A stretch of DNA of 64,000 bases from positions 219,501 through 283,500 of the forward strand of contig NZ_CP083374.1 in the NCBI RefSeq assembly GCF_017488845.2, written 5' to 3'. Below are positions 1-9,223 of this stretch, piece by piece. A model generated the notes under the pieces. That model was not told where the DNA came from, did no database searches, and was given only the letters and a program-made list of their open reading frames with translations. The stretch's first letter is position 1, and every line of letters starts with the position of its first letter. This DNA comes from Ensifer canadensis (lineage in GTDB: Bacteria > Pseudomonadota > Alphaproteobacteria > Rhizobiales > Rhizobiaceae). A program made the translations under genes and the position numbers.

Positions 1-581
1 CCGCTGATATCCTTTGACCAGATCCCCGCCTTGTAGCGCGGCGATCCGATCTGCGCCTGGACCGCGTCCTGATCTAGAAACACGGCCTGATGGCCATATT
101 GAAGGTGCAGTTCATGCTCCCTGCGAAGAGCTTCGAGATGGTCTGCATCCACGGCAACGGTCAGTTCGCCGCCCCACTCGGCGTGGCAGTCGATACCATG
201 GTCGAAAATGGTCTGCATGAACCCATGCATGTTTTTCTTGCCCAACCGCTCCAGCTCGGCGATGTCGTTGGGGAACACGCGCACCGCATTGGACAGGCCG
301 TGCATCACCGACGTGGAGACGACGCCGCCCGGGCGACCGGAAGCGCCGTTTGCGACGGTGCTCTTTTCGATCAGCACCACATCGAGATCGGGTTGCGCCT
401 GTTTGGCCTGGATTGCGCCCCAGAGGCCAGTGAAACCGCCACCGACGATCAGCAGATCAGCCTTTCGATGGGCCGTCAGCGGCGGCAGCGCCTCGGGAGC
501 ATCCGGCCGATCCAGCCAGAACGGCGACATCTTCACGTCGGCAAGCGACGCTACCGACGGTCGTTGCATTGGGTGTGCCAT
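1..581 (-). CDS. FAD-dependent oxidoreductase, DAO family (3' part cut by window edge)
   Basis: This is the N-terminal 193 or so residues of a flavin amine oxidase-type protein; the rest lies beyond position 1. The start ATG at 581 opens MAHPMQRPSVASL, and a Rossmann dinucleotide motif (IVGGGFTGLWGA) follows near residue 45. Next come a typical IEK acidic end of beta-2 and the GASGRPGG segment common to glycine/D-amino acid oxidase-type proteins. Members with a short tryptophan-containing N-terminus (here FWLDRPDAPE) oxidise amines or aminophosphonates. The cupin gene immediately upstream (same strand, 3 bp apart) and the polyamine-type ABC operon a few kb away suggest an amine substrate, but this is inference. 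The catalytic C-terminal half is not visible, so the substrate cannot be assigned. Confidence 0.85.
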   Translation of the reverse strand, partial: MAHPMQRPSVASLADVKMSPFWLDRPDAPEALPPLTAHRKADLLIVGGGFTGLWGAIQAKQAQPDLDVVLIEKSTVANGASGRPGGVVSTSVMHGLSNAVRVFPNDIAELERLGKKNMHGFMQTIFDHGIDCHAEWGGELTVAVDADHLEALRREHELHLQYGHQAVFLDQDAVQAQIGSPRYKAGIWSKDIS

Positions 582-584
582 AGG

Positions 585-962
585 TCACCCGTCAGTCTTT
601 GCTGTATGCAAGACGTAGACTTTGCGCATCGTCTCCAGCACCTCGAACCGGACCTCAACCCCCTGCGGCAGCAGGTAGCTTTCGCCGGCTTGGAACGTCT
701 CCACCGATCCGTCCGGGCTGGTGATCGAGACTTTTCCCGAGAGGATGACGCTGTACTCCACCCCGTCAGGGTAGGAGAGCATTTCGGCATAGGGCGTCGA
801 TTGCCATGTACCGACGACGATCGAGCCGTCGGCGCTCTCGAAGTGGACATCGCCCATCTCGTCGGCAAAACCCGATAGGATCGCTTCGACGGGCACGACG
901 CTGCACTTTTCCAACTCGCGCAGGCCGACGCCATTGCGATCGATTTTCATTACCTTGGACAT
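585..962 (-). CDS. Small cupin-domain protein (DUF861/EutQ-like)
   Basis: A 125-residue single-domain protein. I chose the start at 962 because AGGAG lies six bases upstream and the protein then begins MSKVMKIDRNG; a longer open frame to 1184 would run into the amidohydrolase gene. The central part has the beta-barrel pattern of cupins: GTWQSTP, then YPDGVEYSVILSGKVSI (cupin motif 1), then the FQAGESYLLPQGVEVRF strand pair (motif 2). Cupins of this sub-family often sit beside FAD oxidoreductases in amine catabolic operons, and here the oxidoreductase starts 3 bp after this stop. The function may be a sugar or amine binding or isomerase role, or regulatory; no clear set of metal-binding histidines is visible, so catalysis is uncertain. 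Confidence 0.8.
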   Translation of the reverse strand: MSKVMKIDRNGVGLRELEKCSVVPVEAILSGFADEMGDVHFESADGSIVVGTWQSTPYAEMLSYPDGVEYSVILSGKVSITSPDGSVETFQAGESYLLPQGVEVRFEVLETMRKVYVLHTAKTDG

Positions 963-1038
963 GTATGCTCCTGAATGCATGGTCAGTGGTTGGCGGGACG
1001 GGAGGCTGCCCGGCCCCGCCGGATGCGGTTTGGGGCTG

Positions 1039-2760
1039 CTATTTCGCCCGATAGACTTCCGTTCCGGCGACATAGGTCGCCTCGACATGCCGCTTGCGAA
1101 TGGACCGGTCGACGGGGTCGGGAAGCTTGGCGTCGAGCACGACGAAGTCTGCCCATTTGCCGGTCGAAATCGAGCCGATCTCATTGGCCCACGGCGTCAT
1201 GTTGGCGCCGGCCTGGGTGTAGGCGAACAGGGCCTCGTCAAAAGTGACCGCCTGCTCGGGGTGCCATGGACCATCGCCGAGCCCGAACGGGCTTTCGCGG
1301 AAAACGGCATCGTTGATCTGGGTCAGTGGGCTGAGCGGCGATGTCGCCCAGTCGGATCCGAACACGACGGGAACCTTGTGCTGCAGCATCGACTTCCAGA
1401 CATAGGCATGGCTTTCGCGCTCATGGCCTACCCGCTCGGTGATGTATTTTCCGATCGTGCCGGTTGCGTGGTTCGGTTGCATCGACGCGACGATGCCGAG
1501 CTTCTTGAAACGCTCGATATCGGGCGGAGAGATGATTTCGATATGCTCGACGCGATTGGGGTATTTGCCGGGTGATTGTCCCTTTTCGAATGCGTTCAGC
1601 GTCATCTGCACGCCGGCATCGCCAATCGCGTGGACGGCGGTCGGGAAACCGTTGTCGTTGGCAGCCTTGATCAGTGCGCTGAGATCAGCCTCCGACTGGA
1701 AGGGCTCTCCCTTCCATCCCGTGCGATCCGAGTAGTTTTCAAGCAGGTAGGCCGTGTGGGTCGACAGCACCCCGTCGACGACCGACTTGGCGTAACCGAC
1801 CGTCAGGAGTGGCCCCTTCACCATGGTCTCGCCGCTGGCAGCCACGCGGCTGTCGACGGTCTCACGATCCTTTGCCGCCGCCGGAATATTTGCAGCCTTG
1901 TCCTCGAAGAAACCGTACCAGACCCGCAATGACAGGTTCTTGTCCTCGACGAGTTTCAGATAGTCGTAGACAGCGGCGATGGACGACATGTCATGAACGC
2001 CGGTCAGGCCGACGCTGTTGGCAAACTTCACGGTCTGCAGCAGCGCTTCGGCGCGTTCCTTGTCGGAATAGGCCGGCTTCTTGTTGGTGATGAGGTCGCC
2101 AGCGCCTTCTAGCAGGATCCCGGTCGGATCTCCGGTCTTGGCGTCGACGACGATCTCGCCCCCGGCGGGCACCTCGGATTTCGCGGTGACGCCGCCGATT
2201 TCCAATGCCTTGGTGTTCACCCAGATCGAGTGGAAATCGATATCGCGCAGAACGACGGGGCGATCCTTGACCACGGCGTCGATGTCTTCCTTCGTCGGAA
2301 GCTCGCCCTCCTTCAGCGTATAGTCCCAACCGCCTCCGGTGATCCACACGCCTGGCGGCAGGCGTTCATCCGCCTCCTTGATCTTCTTCAGCCACGTTTC
2401 CTTGTCTGGGATGTAGGAGAGATCGACGCCAGTGACGTAGTCCGTGCCGCTTGTCAGATGCGTATGTCCATCGATGAAGCCGGGCGTGACAGTCTTACCG
2501 CCGAGATCGAGCACCGTGGTCTTGCCATCGGCGAGCGACCGGATCTCGGCGCTGGTGCCGACCGCCACGAACTTTCCGCCCTCGACGGCAAAGGCTTCCG
2601 CTCGAGGCGTATTCGGATCGACGGTCCGCACGTCGCCATTGACGGCGATAAGGTCGGCAGCTGCATTCGCAACCGTCGACGATGATCCGGCCGCAAGCGC
2701 GGCGAGCATGGTGCCAGCCAGAAGCTGGTGCAGCAGAACAGGTGATTTCTTGGTGCGCAC
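1039..2760 (-). CDS. Exported metal-dependent amidohydrolase (YtcJ-like, Amidohydro_3)
   Basis: A 573-residue protein that begins with a basic stretch and a hydrophobic signal peptide ending at about residue 34 (SSTVANAA). It therefore probably acts in the periplasm. The fold is the composite amidohydrolase type: an N-terminal beta-sandwich segment, a metal-binding GHTHL motif near residue 100, a further histidine region (GVHDMSS), AVHAIGD near residue 385, and a late VFGSDW motif carrying the catalytic aspartate. The C-terminal beta-sandwich closes with GKWADFVVLD, typical of the family. YtcJ relatives hydrolyse diverse amides or exoenzyme substrates, so the substrate is unknown. The gene is convergent with none of its neighbours and is followed by the cupin/oxidoreductase pair on the same strand, which may form one operon. 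Confidence 0.88.
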   Translation of the reverse strand: MRTKKSPVLLHQLLAGTMLAALAAGSSSTVANAAADLIAVNGDVRTVDPNTPRAEAFAVEGGKFVAVGTSAEIRSLADGKTTVLDLGGKTVTPGFIDGHTHLTSGTDYVTGVDLSYIPDKETWLKKIKEADERLPPGVWITGGGWDYTLKEGELPTKEDIDAVVKDRPVVLRDIDFHSIWVNTKALEIGGVTAKSEVPAGGEIVVDAKTGDPTGILLEGAGDLITNKKPAYSDKERAEALLQTVKFANSVGLTGVHDMSSIAAVYDYLKLVEDKNLSLRVWYGFFEDKAANIPAAAKDRETVDSRVAASGETMVKGPLLTVGYAKSVVDGVLSTHTAYLLENYSDRTGWKGEPFQSEADLSALIKAANDNGFPTAVHAIGDAGVQMTLNAFEKGQSPGKYPNRVEHIEIISPPDIERFKKLGIVASMQPNHATGTIGKYITERVGHERESHAYVWKSMLQHKVPVVFGSDWATSPLSPLTQINDAVFRESPFGLGDGPWHPEQAVTFDEALFAYTQAGANMTPWANEIGSISTGKWADFVVLDAKLPDPVDRSIRKRHVEATYVAGTEVYRAK

Positions 2761-2961
2761 GTCTTTCCCTCCCGAGGTCCGAACAGATGAAGCGGATGCA
2801 TGGAGTAAGCGGCAATGCGGCCGGATGCGGAATACTCCAAAGGGCTAGGTTCGCCGATCGGCGGTTGGCGCGGGCGTTCCGACCATGTCCGCAACAGGCC
2901 ATGGCCATGTCTTGCGGCCGTTTCGAAACTCACCTACGCTCGCGCGAGGGAGGACATTTTC

Positions 2962-3858
2962 ATGAACGGGAGTATCGCGACGAGCGAGCCAGGCACGGTT
3001 ACGCAGTCGCCTGCAATCAATGAACTGGCAATGTCACTGATCGGCAATATCGGTCGACTTGATTTCCAGGAGCGCTTGACTGAGGCACTGAAGCAGCACG
3101 TTTCCGTGGATGCGGGGCTGATCCTGCTCTATCGCGGCGACAGTGCGCCGAAGATACTCTTCAACGATTGGCAGACGCATCGCGGCCTGTCCGACATCCG
3201 GCATTACCTTCAGGGCCCCTACCGGCTCGATCCGTTCTATCAACTCGCTGTCGAGAACGAAGATGACGGGCTTTATCGCCTGAGCCAGATCGCGCCTTCG
3301 TTCGATCGAACCCAGTACTACCGCGAATACTACCAGCATTCCGGACTTCATGACGAGTTCAACTTCATCGTCAGCCTCGACGATGCCTCGAAGATCGCGA
3401 TCTCTCTCGGCCGCAAGCGGTCGAGCATCGCGTTCAGCGCACAGGAAGTGCAACTGCTCGAGAGCCTCGCTCCGATCCTGCGCACGGCAGTCATCCGCCA
3501 TTTCCGCGACCTCAGACCCGAGACGCTTGATGGCGAGGCTTCCGCGTTGCAGAAGGCGCTTGCCCAGGCGATAGGCAATTTCGGCCGCAGCGTCCTGACG
3601 GAGCGCGAATGCCAGGTCGCTCAGCTCGTTCTGCGCGGCTACTCCGTCAAAGGGGCTGCGGCGCGACTCGGCATCTCGCCGGCAACAGTGAAGCTCCACC
3701 GCCGAAATCTCTACTCGAAGCTGGATATCACGTCACAAACGGCGCTGTTTGCGTTGTTCATAGATGCAGTCTCTTCGGCCAGGAACGTCTACGAAGACCC
3801 GCTATCCGGCTACCTCGCCAAGCGCGGGCAGCTCACGGGCGAACTTGCCTGCAACTGA
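2962..3858 (+). CDS. LuxR-type HTH transcriptional regulator
   Basis: A 298-residue regulator. I placed the start at 2962 (MNGSIATSEPG), preceded by GGGAGGA; an in-frame start at 2815 would add poorly coding sequence. Residues 20-215 form a sensing domain of the autoinducer-binding/GAF-like type, with no kinase or receiver features. The C-terminal 65 residues are a clear LuxR/GerE helix-turn-helix: LTERECQVAQLVLRGYSVKG followed by AAARLGISPATVKLHRRNLY. No LuxI synthase is present nearby, so this would be a LuxR solo. It sits divergently from the amidohydrolase and convergently with the polyamine-type ABC operon, and could respond to an amine taken up by that importer. The ligand is not known. 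Confidence 0.85.
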   Translation: MNGSIATSEPGTVTQSPAINELAMSLIGNIGRLDFQERLTEALKQHVSVDAGLILLYRGDSAPKILFNDWQTHRGLSDIRHYLQGPYRLDPFYQLAVENEDDGLYRLSQIAPSFDRTQYYREYYQHSGLHDEFNFIVSLDDASKIAISLGRKRSSIAFSAQEVQLLESLAPILRTAVIRHFRDLRPETLDGEASALQKALAQAIGNFGRSVLTERECQVAQLVLRGYSVKGAAARLGISPATVKLHRRNLYSKLDITSQTALFALFIDAVSSARNVYEDPLSGYLAKRGQLTGELACN

Positions 3859-3923
3859 CGGATGTCCGTTGCAGGCGACTGAGGCCTTATTAACGCTATG
3901 GGCTCCGCCACCGGACCGAACGC

Positions 3924-4718
3924 CTAAACGGCAAGACTGCTCTTTGCCGATGGCCTGGACACGATGCGTGACGCCACCAGGCCGAAGACGACGACACCAA
4001 GGATGATCGTCGAGATGGCGTTGACCTCAGGGGTCACGCCGAACTTGATCTGCGAATAGATCTTCATCGGCAAGGTCGAGGCTCCGGGCCCGGTCGTGAA
4101 ACTCGATATCACGAGATCGTCGAGCGACAGCGTGAACGACAGCAGCCAGGCCGAGACGAAGGCCGGAACCATGTTCGGCACGGCCACCTTCACGAACGCC
4201 AGGAATGGCGGGCAGCCGAGATCTCTTGCGGCCTCCTCCAGCGACGGATCGAGTTCGGCCAGTCGGGATTGCATCACCACTGCCGCAAAGCACATGGTGA
4301 AGGTGGCATGGGCAAGCGTGATCGTTACAGGGCCGCGATCGATGCCCAACGTCACGAACATCAACAACATCGACACTCCCATTACCACCTCCGGCATCAC
4401 CATCGGCGCCACCAGCATGCCGTTGAAGATATGATGGCCACGAAAGCGCCGAATTCTGACAGTCACGATCGCCGCAAGCGATCCGAGAACGGTCGCGAAT
4501 GTTGCCGAGATCGCCGCCACGAGAAAGCTGATCTTGGCGCCCTCGACGATCGACTGATTGGTGATCGCGGCCGTGTACCACTGAGTGGAGAACCCGCCCC
4601 AGACGGTGACCAGCCGCGAGGCGTTGAAGCTGTAGGCAACCAGAACCACGATCGGCAGGTAGAGGAAGGTGAGCCCGGTGAAAATGGAAAGCCGGTTGAA
4701 CCAGGATGGCTGGGGCAT
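3924..4718 (-). CDS. Polyamine-type ABC transporter permease (PotC/PotI-like)
   Basis: A 264-residue inner-membrane permease with about six hydrophobic segments. It belongs to the spermidine/putrescine importer family: the EAA loop reads EEAARDLGCPPFLAFVKV, which contacts the ATPase. It is the last gene of a four-gene operon (substrate-binding protein, ATPase, permease, permease) read right to left, starting 9 bp after the preceding permease stop. The partner permease at 4728-5612 would complete the heterodimer. Substrate choice within the polyamine/opine class cannot be read from the permease alone. Confidence 0.92.
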   Translation of the reverse strand: MPQPSWFNRLSIFTGLTFLYLPIVVLVAYSFNASRLVTVWGGFSTQWYTAAITNQSIVEGAKISFLVAAISATFATVLGSLAAIVTVRIRRFRGHHIFNGMLVAPMVMPEVVMGVSMLLMFVTLGIDRGPVTITLAHATFTMCFAAVVMQSRLAELDPSLEEAARDLGCPPFLAFVKVAVPNMVPAFVSAWLLSFTLSLDDLVISSFTTGPGASTLPMKIYSQIKFGVTPEVNAISTIILGVVVFGLVASRIVSRPSAKSSLAV

Positions 4719-4727
4719 AGTCGCTCC

Positions 4728-5612
4728 TCACTTAGAGGTTCGAGACAAACGTGTCTGAAACAGGACGATGGGTATCACCAGGATGACGAGAAGCAGCACG
4801 GTGACGGCGGAGGCCACCGGCCAGTCCCGGTTGTTGAAGAACTCGATCCAGATCGTCCTGCCGATCATCTGTGTGTCCGCACCTCCAAGCAGGTCAGGCA
4901 CGACGAATTCGCCGATGACCGGGATGAAGACCAGTGCACATCCTGCGGCAACACCCCTCAAACTGAGTGGAAAGGTGACGCGCCAGAATGCCGCCATGCG
5001 CGAGCAACCGAGATCGCGTGCCGCCTCGATCAAGGTACGGTCGCTGGCACTGAGATTGGCGTAGATCGGCAGCACCATGAACGGCAGGTAGGTGTAGACG
5101 ATGCCGATATAGATCGCGGTCTCGGTGTTCATGATCCGCAGCGGCTCGGAGATGATGCCGAGGTTAAGGAGCAGCGAATTCAACAGCCCGTCGTTGCGCA
5201 GAATGCTCATCCAGGCATAGACGCGGATCAGCATCGAGCTCCAGAACGGCACGATCACGAGGAAGATGAGGAAGGAGCGCGACGCCGGCGCGCAACTGGC
5301 GATGCCGTAGGCTAGCGGATAGGCGATCGCCAGCATCAGTGCCGTCGAAATCGCCGCCACCTTCAGGCTCGTGAGATAGGCAAGGAGATAGGTGTTTTCA
5401 CCCAGCACAAAAATGAAGTTCTCAAGATTGAGCCGAATGCTGAGCAGCGATCCCTGCCAGGCAAATAGCGGCTCATAGGGTGGCATGCCGAGGCGAACGG
5501 ACGAGAGGCTGATCGCCAGCACGAGCAGAAACGGAATGAGAAAGAAGACGGCCAGCCAGCCGTAGGGCACGAGCACCAGTGCGCGCCGGCCGAGATCAGG
5601 TTTTGATTGCAT
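4728..5612 (-). CDS. Polyamine-type ABC transporter permease (PotB/PotH-like)
   Basis: A 294-residue inner-membrane permease whose length and hydrophobicity pattern match PotB/PotH. After the first membrane helix (WLAVFFLIPFLLVLAISLS) comes a periplasmic loop (FAWQGSLLSIRLNLENF). The conserved cytoplasmic EAA loop is EAARDLGCSRMAAFWRVTFP. It lies 12 bp downstream of the ATPase gene and 9 bp upstream of the second permease, which implies a single transcript. Together these proteins would import a polyamine or similar amine from the periplasm. Confidence 0.92.
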   Translation of the reverse strand: MQSKPDLGRRALVLVPYGWLAVFFLIPFLLVLAISLSSVRLGMPPYEPLFAWQGSLLSIRLNLENFIFVLGENTYLLAYLTSLKVAAISTALMLAIAYPLAYGIASCAPASRSFLIFLVIVPFWSSMLIRVYAWMSILRNDGLLNSLLLNLGIISEPLRIMNTETAIYIGIVYTYLPFMVLPIYANLSASDRTLIEAARDLGCSRMAAFWRVTFPLSLRGVAAGCALVFIPVIGEFVVPDLLGGADTQMIGRTIWIEFFNNRDWPVASAVTVLLLVILVIPIVLFQTRLSRTSK

Positions 5613-5624
5613 CGTGTCGTTCCC

Positions 5625-6695
5625 CTAGTCGGCCAGCAGACGGGCGGCCTGCGGCATCCATGAGGCATAAACGGTGTCACCGACCGCCAGATCGTCCTCA
5701 GCGCCCAGATTGACGCGCAGCGCGTCCAGCGTTGCCCCGCTCTTCAGGCGCACCCGATAGTGGCGCCCTGCCCCGGCGTAGCTGAATTGCTCGATGACGC
5801 CCTCAAGACCGCTGGCCTGTTTGTTGAGCTCGACCCTCTCCGGCCGCACCGACACCCAGAAGCGGCCATTGGCGGAGATATGGTCACTGGCGGTGGCAAA
5901 GATCGAACCGCCTGCCTCAGCACTTTCGACCGTCAGCTCGTTGCCGGAACGTTTGGAAGTGCCGCCTTCGAACACATTCGCCTCACCCAGGAACTTTGCG
6001 ACATAACGCGAAACCGGTGTTTCGTAGACTTCGGCCGGCGACCCGATCTGCAGTACCTTGCCCTGCCGCATGATCGCGATGCGCGACGACACGGTCATTG
6101 CCTCATGCTGGTCGTGGGTGACGATGATGAAGGTTAGCCCCAGCTCCCGCTGAAGCCTGACCAATTCGTGCTGGGTTTCGGTGCGCAGGTTCTTGTCAAG
6201 CGCACCGAGAGGTTCGTCCAGCAACAGCACCTTCGGCCGCTTGACCAGTGCCCGCGCCAACGCGACCCGTTGCCTTTGTCCTCCAGACAGCTGCTGCGGC
6301 TTGCGATCCAGCAGCGCCGTCAGTTGCAGCTTTTCGGCCACCTCGCCCACACGCTGCCGGATCTCAGCTCCTGCCAGCCGGTCCTGCTGCAGGCCGAAGG
6401 CGATATTCTTGCCCACTGACAGATGGGGAAACAGCGCGTAGGACTGGAACATCATGTTCGTTGGTCGGCGATGGGCCGAAACGTCCGTCACATCTTCCCC
6501 GTCGAGCCGGACGACCCCCGATGTCGGCGTTTCGAAACCGGCGATCATGCGCAGCAGGGTCGACTTGCCGCATCCGGATGGACCAAGAAGCGAGAAGAAT
6601 TCCCCCTTCCCGATACCGATCGAGATATTGTCGACGGCGCTGAACAGACCGAAGGACTTGGAAAGATTCTCAATTGATACGTAAGATTGCAACAC
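5625..6695 (-). CDS. Polyamine-type ABC transporter ATPase (PotA/PotG-like)
   Basis: An ATP-hydrolysing subunit of about 356 residues. Walker A is GPSGCGKST, the signature is LSGGQRQRVALARA, Walker B is VLLLDEPLGALD and the switch histidine is in VTHDQHEA. The C-terminal 100 residues form a TOBE domain (RPERVELN). I prefer a GTG start at 6695, with AGAAGG six bases upstream; an ATG at 6731, directly abutting the stop of the binding-protein gene, has no ribosome-binding site and would add 12 unusual residues. It energises the two permeases downstream. Confidence 0.93.
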   Translation of the reverse strand: MLQSYVSIENLSKSFGLFSAVDNISIGIGKGEFFSLLGPSGCGKSTLLRMIAGFETPTSGVVRLDGEDVTDVSAHRRPTNMMFQSYALFPHLSVGKNIAFGLQQDRLAGAEIRQRVGEVAEKLQLTALLDRKPQQLSGGQRQRVALARALVKRPKVLLLDEPLGALDKNLRTETQHELVRLQRELGLTFIIVTHDQHEAMTVSSRIAIMRQGKVLQIGSPAEVYETPVSRYVAKFLGEANVFEGGTSKRSGNELTVESAEAGGSIFATASDHISANGRFWVSVRPERVELNKQASGLEGVIEQFSYAGAGRHYRVRLKSGATLDALRVNLGAEDDLAVGDTVYASWMPQAARLLAD

Positions 6696-6731
6696 GGATG
6701 TCCTTCTGCTCCCGCTTTTCAGGCAAGACAT

Positions 6732-7838
6732 TCAGTTGCCGGCCCTAAACGCAGTCCACACCCGGGTACGCTCGCGCGCCTGGCGTGGCGGCAGCGACTT
6801 GTCGACGAAGAGCTTGGCGCGAACTTCCGCGGGCGGATAGACGTTCGGGTCCGTGCGGATCACCTCGTCGACCAGCGGCGTGGCAGCAGCATTGGCGTTG
6901 GCGTAAAACACGTGATTGCTGATGTCGGCGACTGTCTTCGGCTCGAGAACGTAGTCGATGAAGGCCAGTGCCTGCTCCGGATCGGGCGCATCGCCGGGCA
7001 CGGCCATGGTATCGAAGGAGATGATCGTGCCTTCCTTCGGGATTGAATAATTGACCGCGATGCCGTTGTTGGCTTCCTCGGCGCGCGCTGCAGCAATGCC
7101 CGCGTCACCGCTCCACATCATCGCCAGGCACAGCTGGCCGGATGCCATGTCCGCCACCAGTTGGCCGCTCTGCATGTGCCGGATGTAGGGGCGCAACGTC
7201 AGGAGCAGGTCCTTGGCCCTGTCAAGATCTTCCTGTTTTGTCGAATAAGGATCGAGCCCGAGATAGTTCAGAGCGATTGGAACCACCTCGTTCGGCGCAT
7301 CGACGATGCCAATGCCGCAGTCCTGAAACTCTTTCGCCAGTTCCGGCTTGAAGAACATATCGAGGCTGTTTGTCGGGGCGTCGCCGACCCGCTCCTCAAC
7401 GAGCTTCGGATTGTAGGCAATCCCTGTCGTCAGCCACATGTACGGGACGAGGTACTGATTGCCCGGGTCGTGTTCGGCAACGAGCTTCAGGAGATCCTTG
7501 TCCAGATTCTTATAGTTTTTGAGACTGGAAGCATCGATCGGCTTCAGTGCACCCGATTGGATGAGCCGCTCGCCGACAGTCGCGCTTGGAAAGGCAACAT
7601 CGAAACCGCTTCCCCCTGCCAGCAAGCGTGTCTCCAGGACCTCCAGCGAATCGAAGAAATCGACACGCGCGTCCACGCCGCTACGCTTTGCGAAGTTAGA
7701 AACTGTGTCTTCGGCAAAATAGTCGGAGAAGTTATAGATAAACAGCTTCTCATCGGCCCTCGCTCCCCCCTGCCCATAGAGCAAGGCGATCGAAGCGATG
7801 GCAACCGAGTGCATCAGCGAACGGCACGAACCAGACAT
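6732..7838 (-). CDS. Polyamine-type ABC transporter periplasmic binding protein (PotD/PotF-like)
   Basis: A 368-residue exported protein and the first gene of the ABC operon. The start at 7838 is preceded by GGGAGGGAAC, which decides it over a longer frame reaching 7907. A signal peptide (MSGSCRSLMHSVAIASIALL) ends near GGARADE. The mature N-terminus LFIYNFSDYFAEDTVSNF is characteristic of PotD/PotF-type proteins, which capture putrescine, spermidine or related amines. An interior VPYMWLTTGIAYNP segment is also typical. The LuxR-type regulator and FAD amine oxidase nearby fit an amine uptake and degradation role, but the exact ligand is not determined by these motifs. Confidence 0.9.
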   Translation of the reverse strand: MSGSCRSLMHSVAIASIALLYGQGGARADEKLFIYNFSDYFAEDTVSNFAKRSGVDARVDFFDSLEVLETRLLAGGSGFDVAFPSATVGERLIQSGALKPIDASSLKNYKNLDKDLLKLVAEHDPGNQYLVPYMWLTTGIAYNPKLVEERVGDAPTNSLDMFFKPELAKEFQDCGIGIVDAPNEVVPIALNYLGLDPYSTKQEDLDRAKDLLLTLRPYIRHMQSGQLVADMASGQLCLAMMWSGDAGIAAARAEEANNGIAVNYSIPKEGTIISFDTMAVPGDAPDPEQALAFIDYVLEPKTVADISNHVFYANANAAATPLVDEVIRTDPNVYPPAEVRAKLFVDKSLPPRQARERTRVWTAFRAGN

Positions 7839-8226
7839 GTTCCCTCCCAAGGCAGAATGGCCTTCGTTTCGGGAAAAACTGCGGGGCCAGGCGCAATGGG
7901 TCAACACTCCCTTTGGCTAGGCTGGGCGGCTGTTCGATGCCGCTGCACATGATCTTCAGCTTTAAAAGCCCATGTTTCCAAGGGCTCAGCACGACTATGT
8001 CGCGCCGGATCCTGATGCTGTGTAGAGGAACGCAGGGAGTGATTTCAGCCGAAGCACAGATTGCCTGCGGCTCCGATTTGAGCGCGTTGCCGGCGACATT
8101 GCGCCAGCGGCGTCATTGGCCGAAGCCGCCAGAAAAGGTGACGGGCAAGGGCGCCTCGTCGAGCGAACAGAGACATACGCCTGCCAGCCCGTTTCGGTGT
8201 GAATCCTGCAGGACTTGGGCCGAGAG
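7839..8226. other. Intergenic region, no gene seen
   Basis: This 388-base gap between the polyamine-binding-protein gene and the PfkB operon carries no convincing open frame with a ribosome-binding site. It presumably holds the promoter of the ABC operon on its left and the 3' end of the PfkB transcript on its right. Apart from the weak stem-loop listed at 7964-7986, I saw no operator or repeat in it. Confidence 0.5.
7964..7986 (-). terminator. Weak candidate terminator after the PfkB operon
   Basis: On the minus strand a five-base stem (AGCCC/GGGCT) with a long loop is followed by TTTT. It lies downstream of the PfkB gene stop at 8227 in the right orientation. The stem is short, so this is only a candidate. 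Confidence 0.3.
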
Positions 8227-9213
8227 TTACTGTCGTCCCAATTGTTCGTCGGAGCCCGCTATGCCAGGTCTGTTGCCGTTACTGACGGAGATCAGCTTCA
8301 TGACTTCCTCCAGCGCGGGCATCGACAACCCTGCTCCCTGCCGGGTCACCGCAACGGCGCCGAACGCATTTGCAAGCCGGCAGCATTCGGATCCAGGCAA
8401 TCCCGACACGCGCCCGATTATATGTCCTGCCGCGAAGGCATCACCTGCCCCTGTCGTGTCGACCGTAGCGACGGAAAACCACGGCGCGCTTTCAGCCCCG
8501 GAGTTTTGGTAGAGAGACGAACCCGTGACATCATGCTTGAGCGCGATCCTTCGCACGCCCTGACGCAACAGGGACTTGATCGCCTCTTCAACAGGAATTT
8601 CGGAGCCTTCTCCCGCAAGCGGTGCAAGATCGGCCCTGCCGAGCATGATGGTATCGAGCTTCGGCAGCAGATTGCGCACATGCGGCGCGACCGACAACGC
8701 AACACCGGCCGGAATATCCAATGTCACCGGGATCCCGTGCCGCTGCGCAAGCTCGATCGCTCTATAAGCTGCGTCGGATTGCGGGTTTTGCAACAAGGCG
8801 TAGCCGGAGAGATGAAAGAGCGCTGCATCCTCGAACGGGGCGTCGACGATCGATGCCGGGGACAGGTGTGCGTTGGCCCCGCGATAGGCAAACATCGTTC
8901 GCTCACCGCTCTTGCCGACGGTCACGATGTTCGTTTGCGTGGGCTCCGACGGGTCCCGGCCGATCCACGCCGTCGAAACACCGATGTCCTCGAGCCACGA
9001 CAGCGCCTGCTCTCCCAAGGCATCTTGCCCCACGCGCCCGATCAGCCGGCAGTCGTGGCCGGCGCGTGACAGCGCGATAGCGGTATTCGTGGCTGAGCCG
9101 CCCAGCATGTGCCGCTGGGCCGTTGCGATCGCCTCTCCTCCCTCGAGCGGATACTCGGGGATATCAAGCACGAGGTCGATATTGATATCGCCAAGGAGGA
9201 CGATCGCTGCCAT
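8227..9213 (-). CDS. PfkB-family carbohydrate kinase
   Basis: A 328-residue ribokinase-fold sugar or nucleoside kinase. The N-terminal segment MAAIVLLGDINIDLVLDIPE and the GGSATNTAIALSRAG motif (PfkB signature 1) form the substrate-binding lid region. The C-terminal VDTTGAGDAFAAG motif (signature 2) holds the anion hole and the catalytic aspartate. It is the last gene of a minus-strand operon with a sugar-type ABC importer and a Cys/Met-metabolism PLP enzyme, starting 10 bp after the PLP gene. It probably phosphorylates the imported sugar moiety in the cytoplasm. Ribose-like, fructose-like and nucleoside substrates are all possible for this family. Confidence 0.9.
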   Translation of the reverse strand: MAAIVLLGDINIDLVLDIPEYPLEGGEAIATAQRHMLGGSATNTAIALSRAGHDCRLIGRVGQDALGEQALSWLEDIGVSTAWIGRDPSEPTQTNIVTVGKSGERTMFAYRGANAHLSPASIVDAPFEDAALFHLSGYALLQNPQSDAAYRAIELAQRHGIPVTLDIPAGVALSVAPHVRNLLPKLDTIMLGRADLAPLAGEGSEIPVEEAIKSLLRQGVRRIALKHDVTGSSLYQNSGAESAPWFSVATVDTTGAGDAFAAGHIIGRVSGLPGSECCRLANAFGAVAVTRQGAGLSMPALEEVMKLISVSNGNRPGIAGSDEQLGRQ

Positions 9214-9223
9214 TGCGCAAACC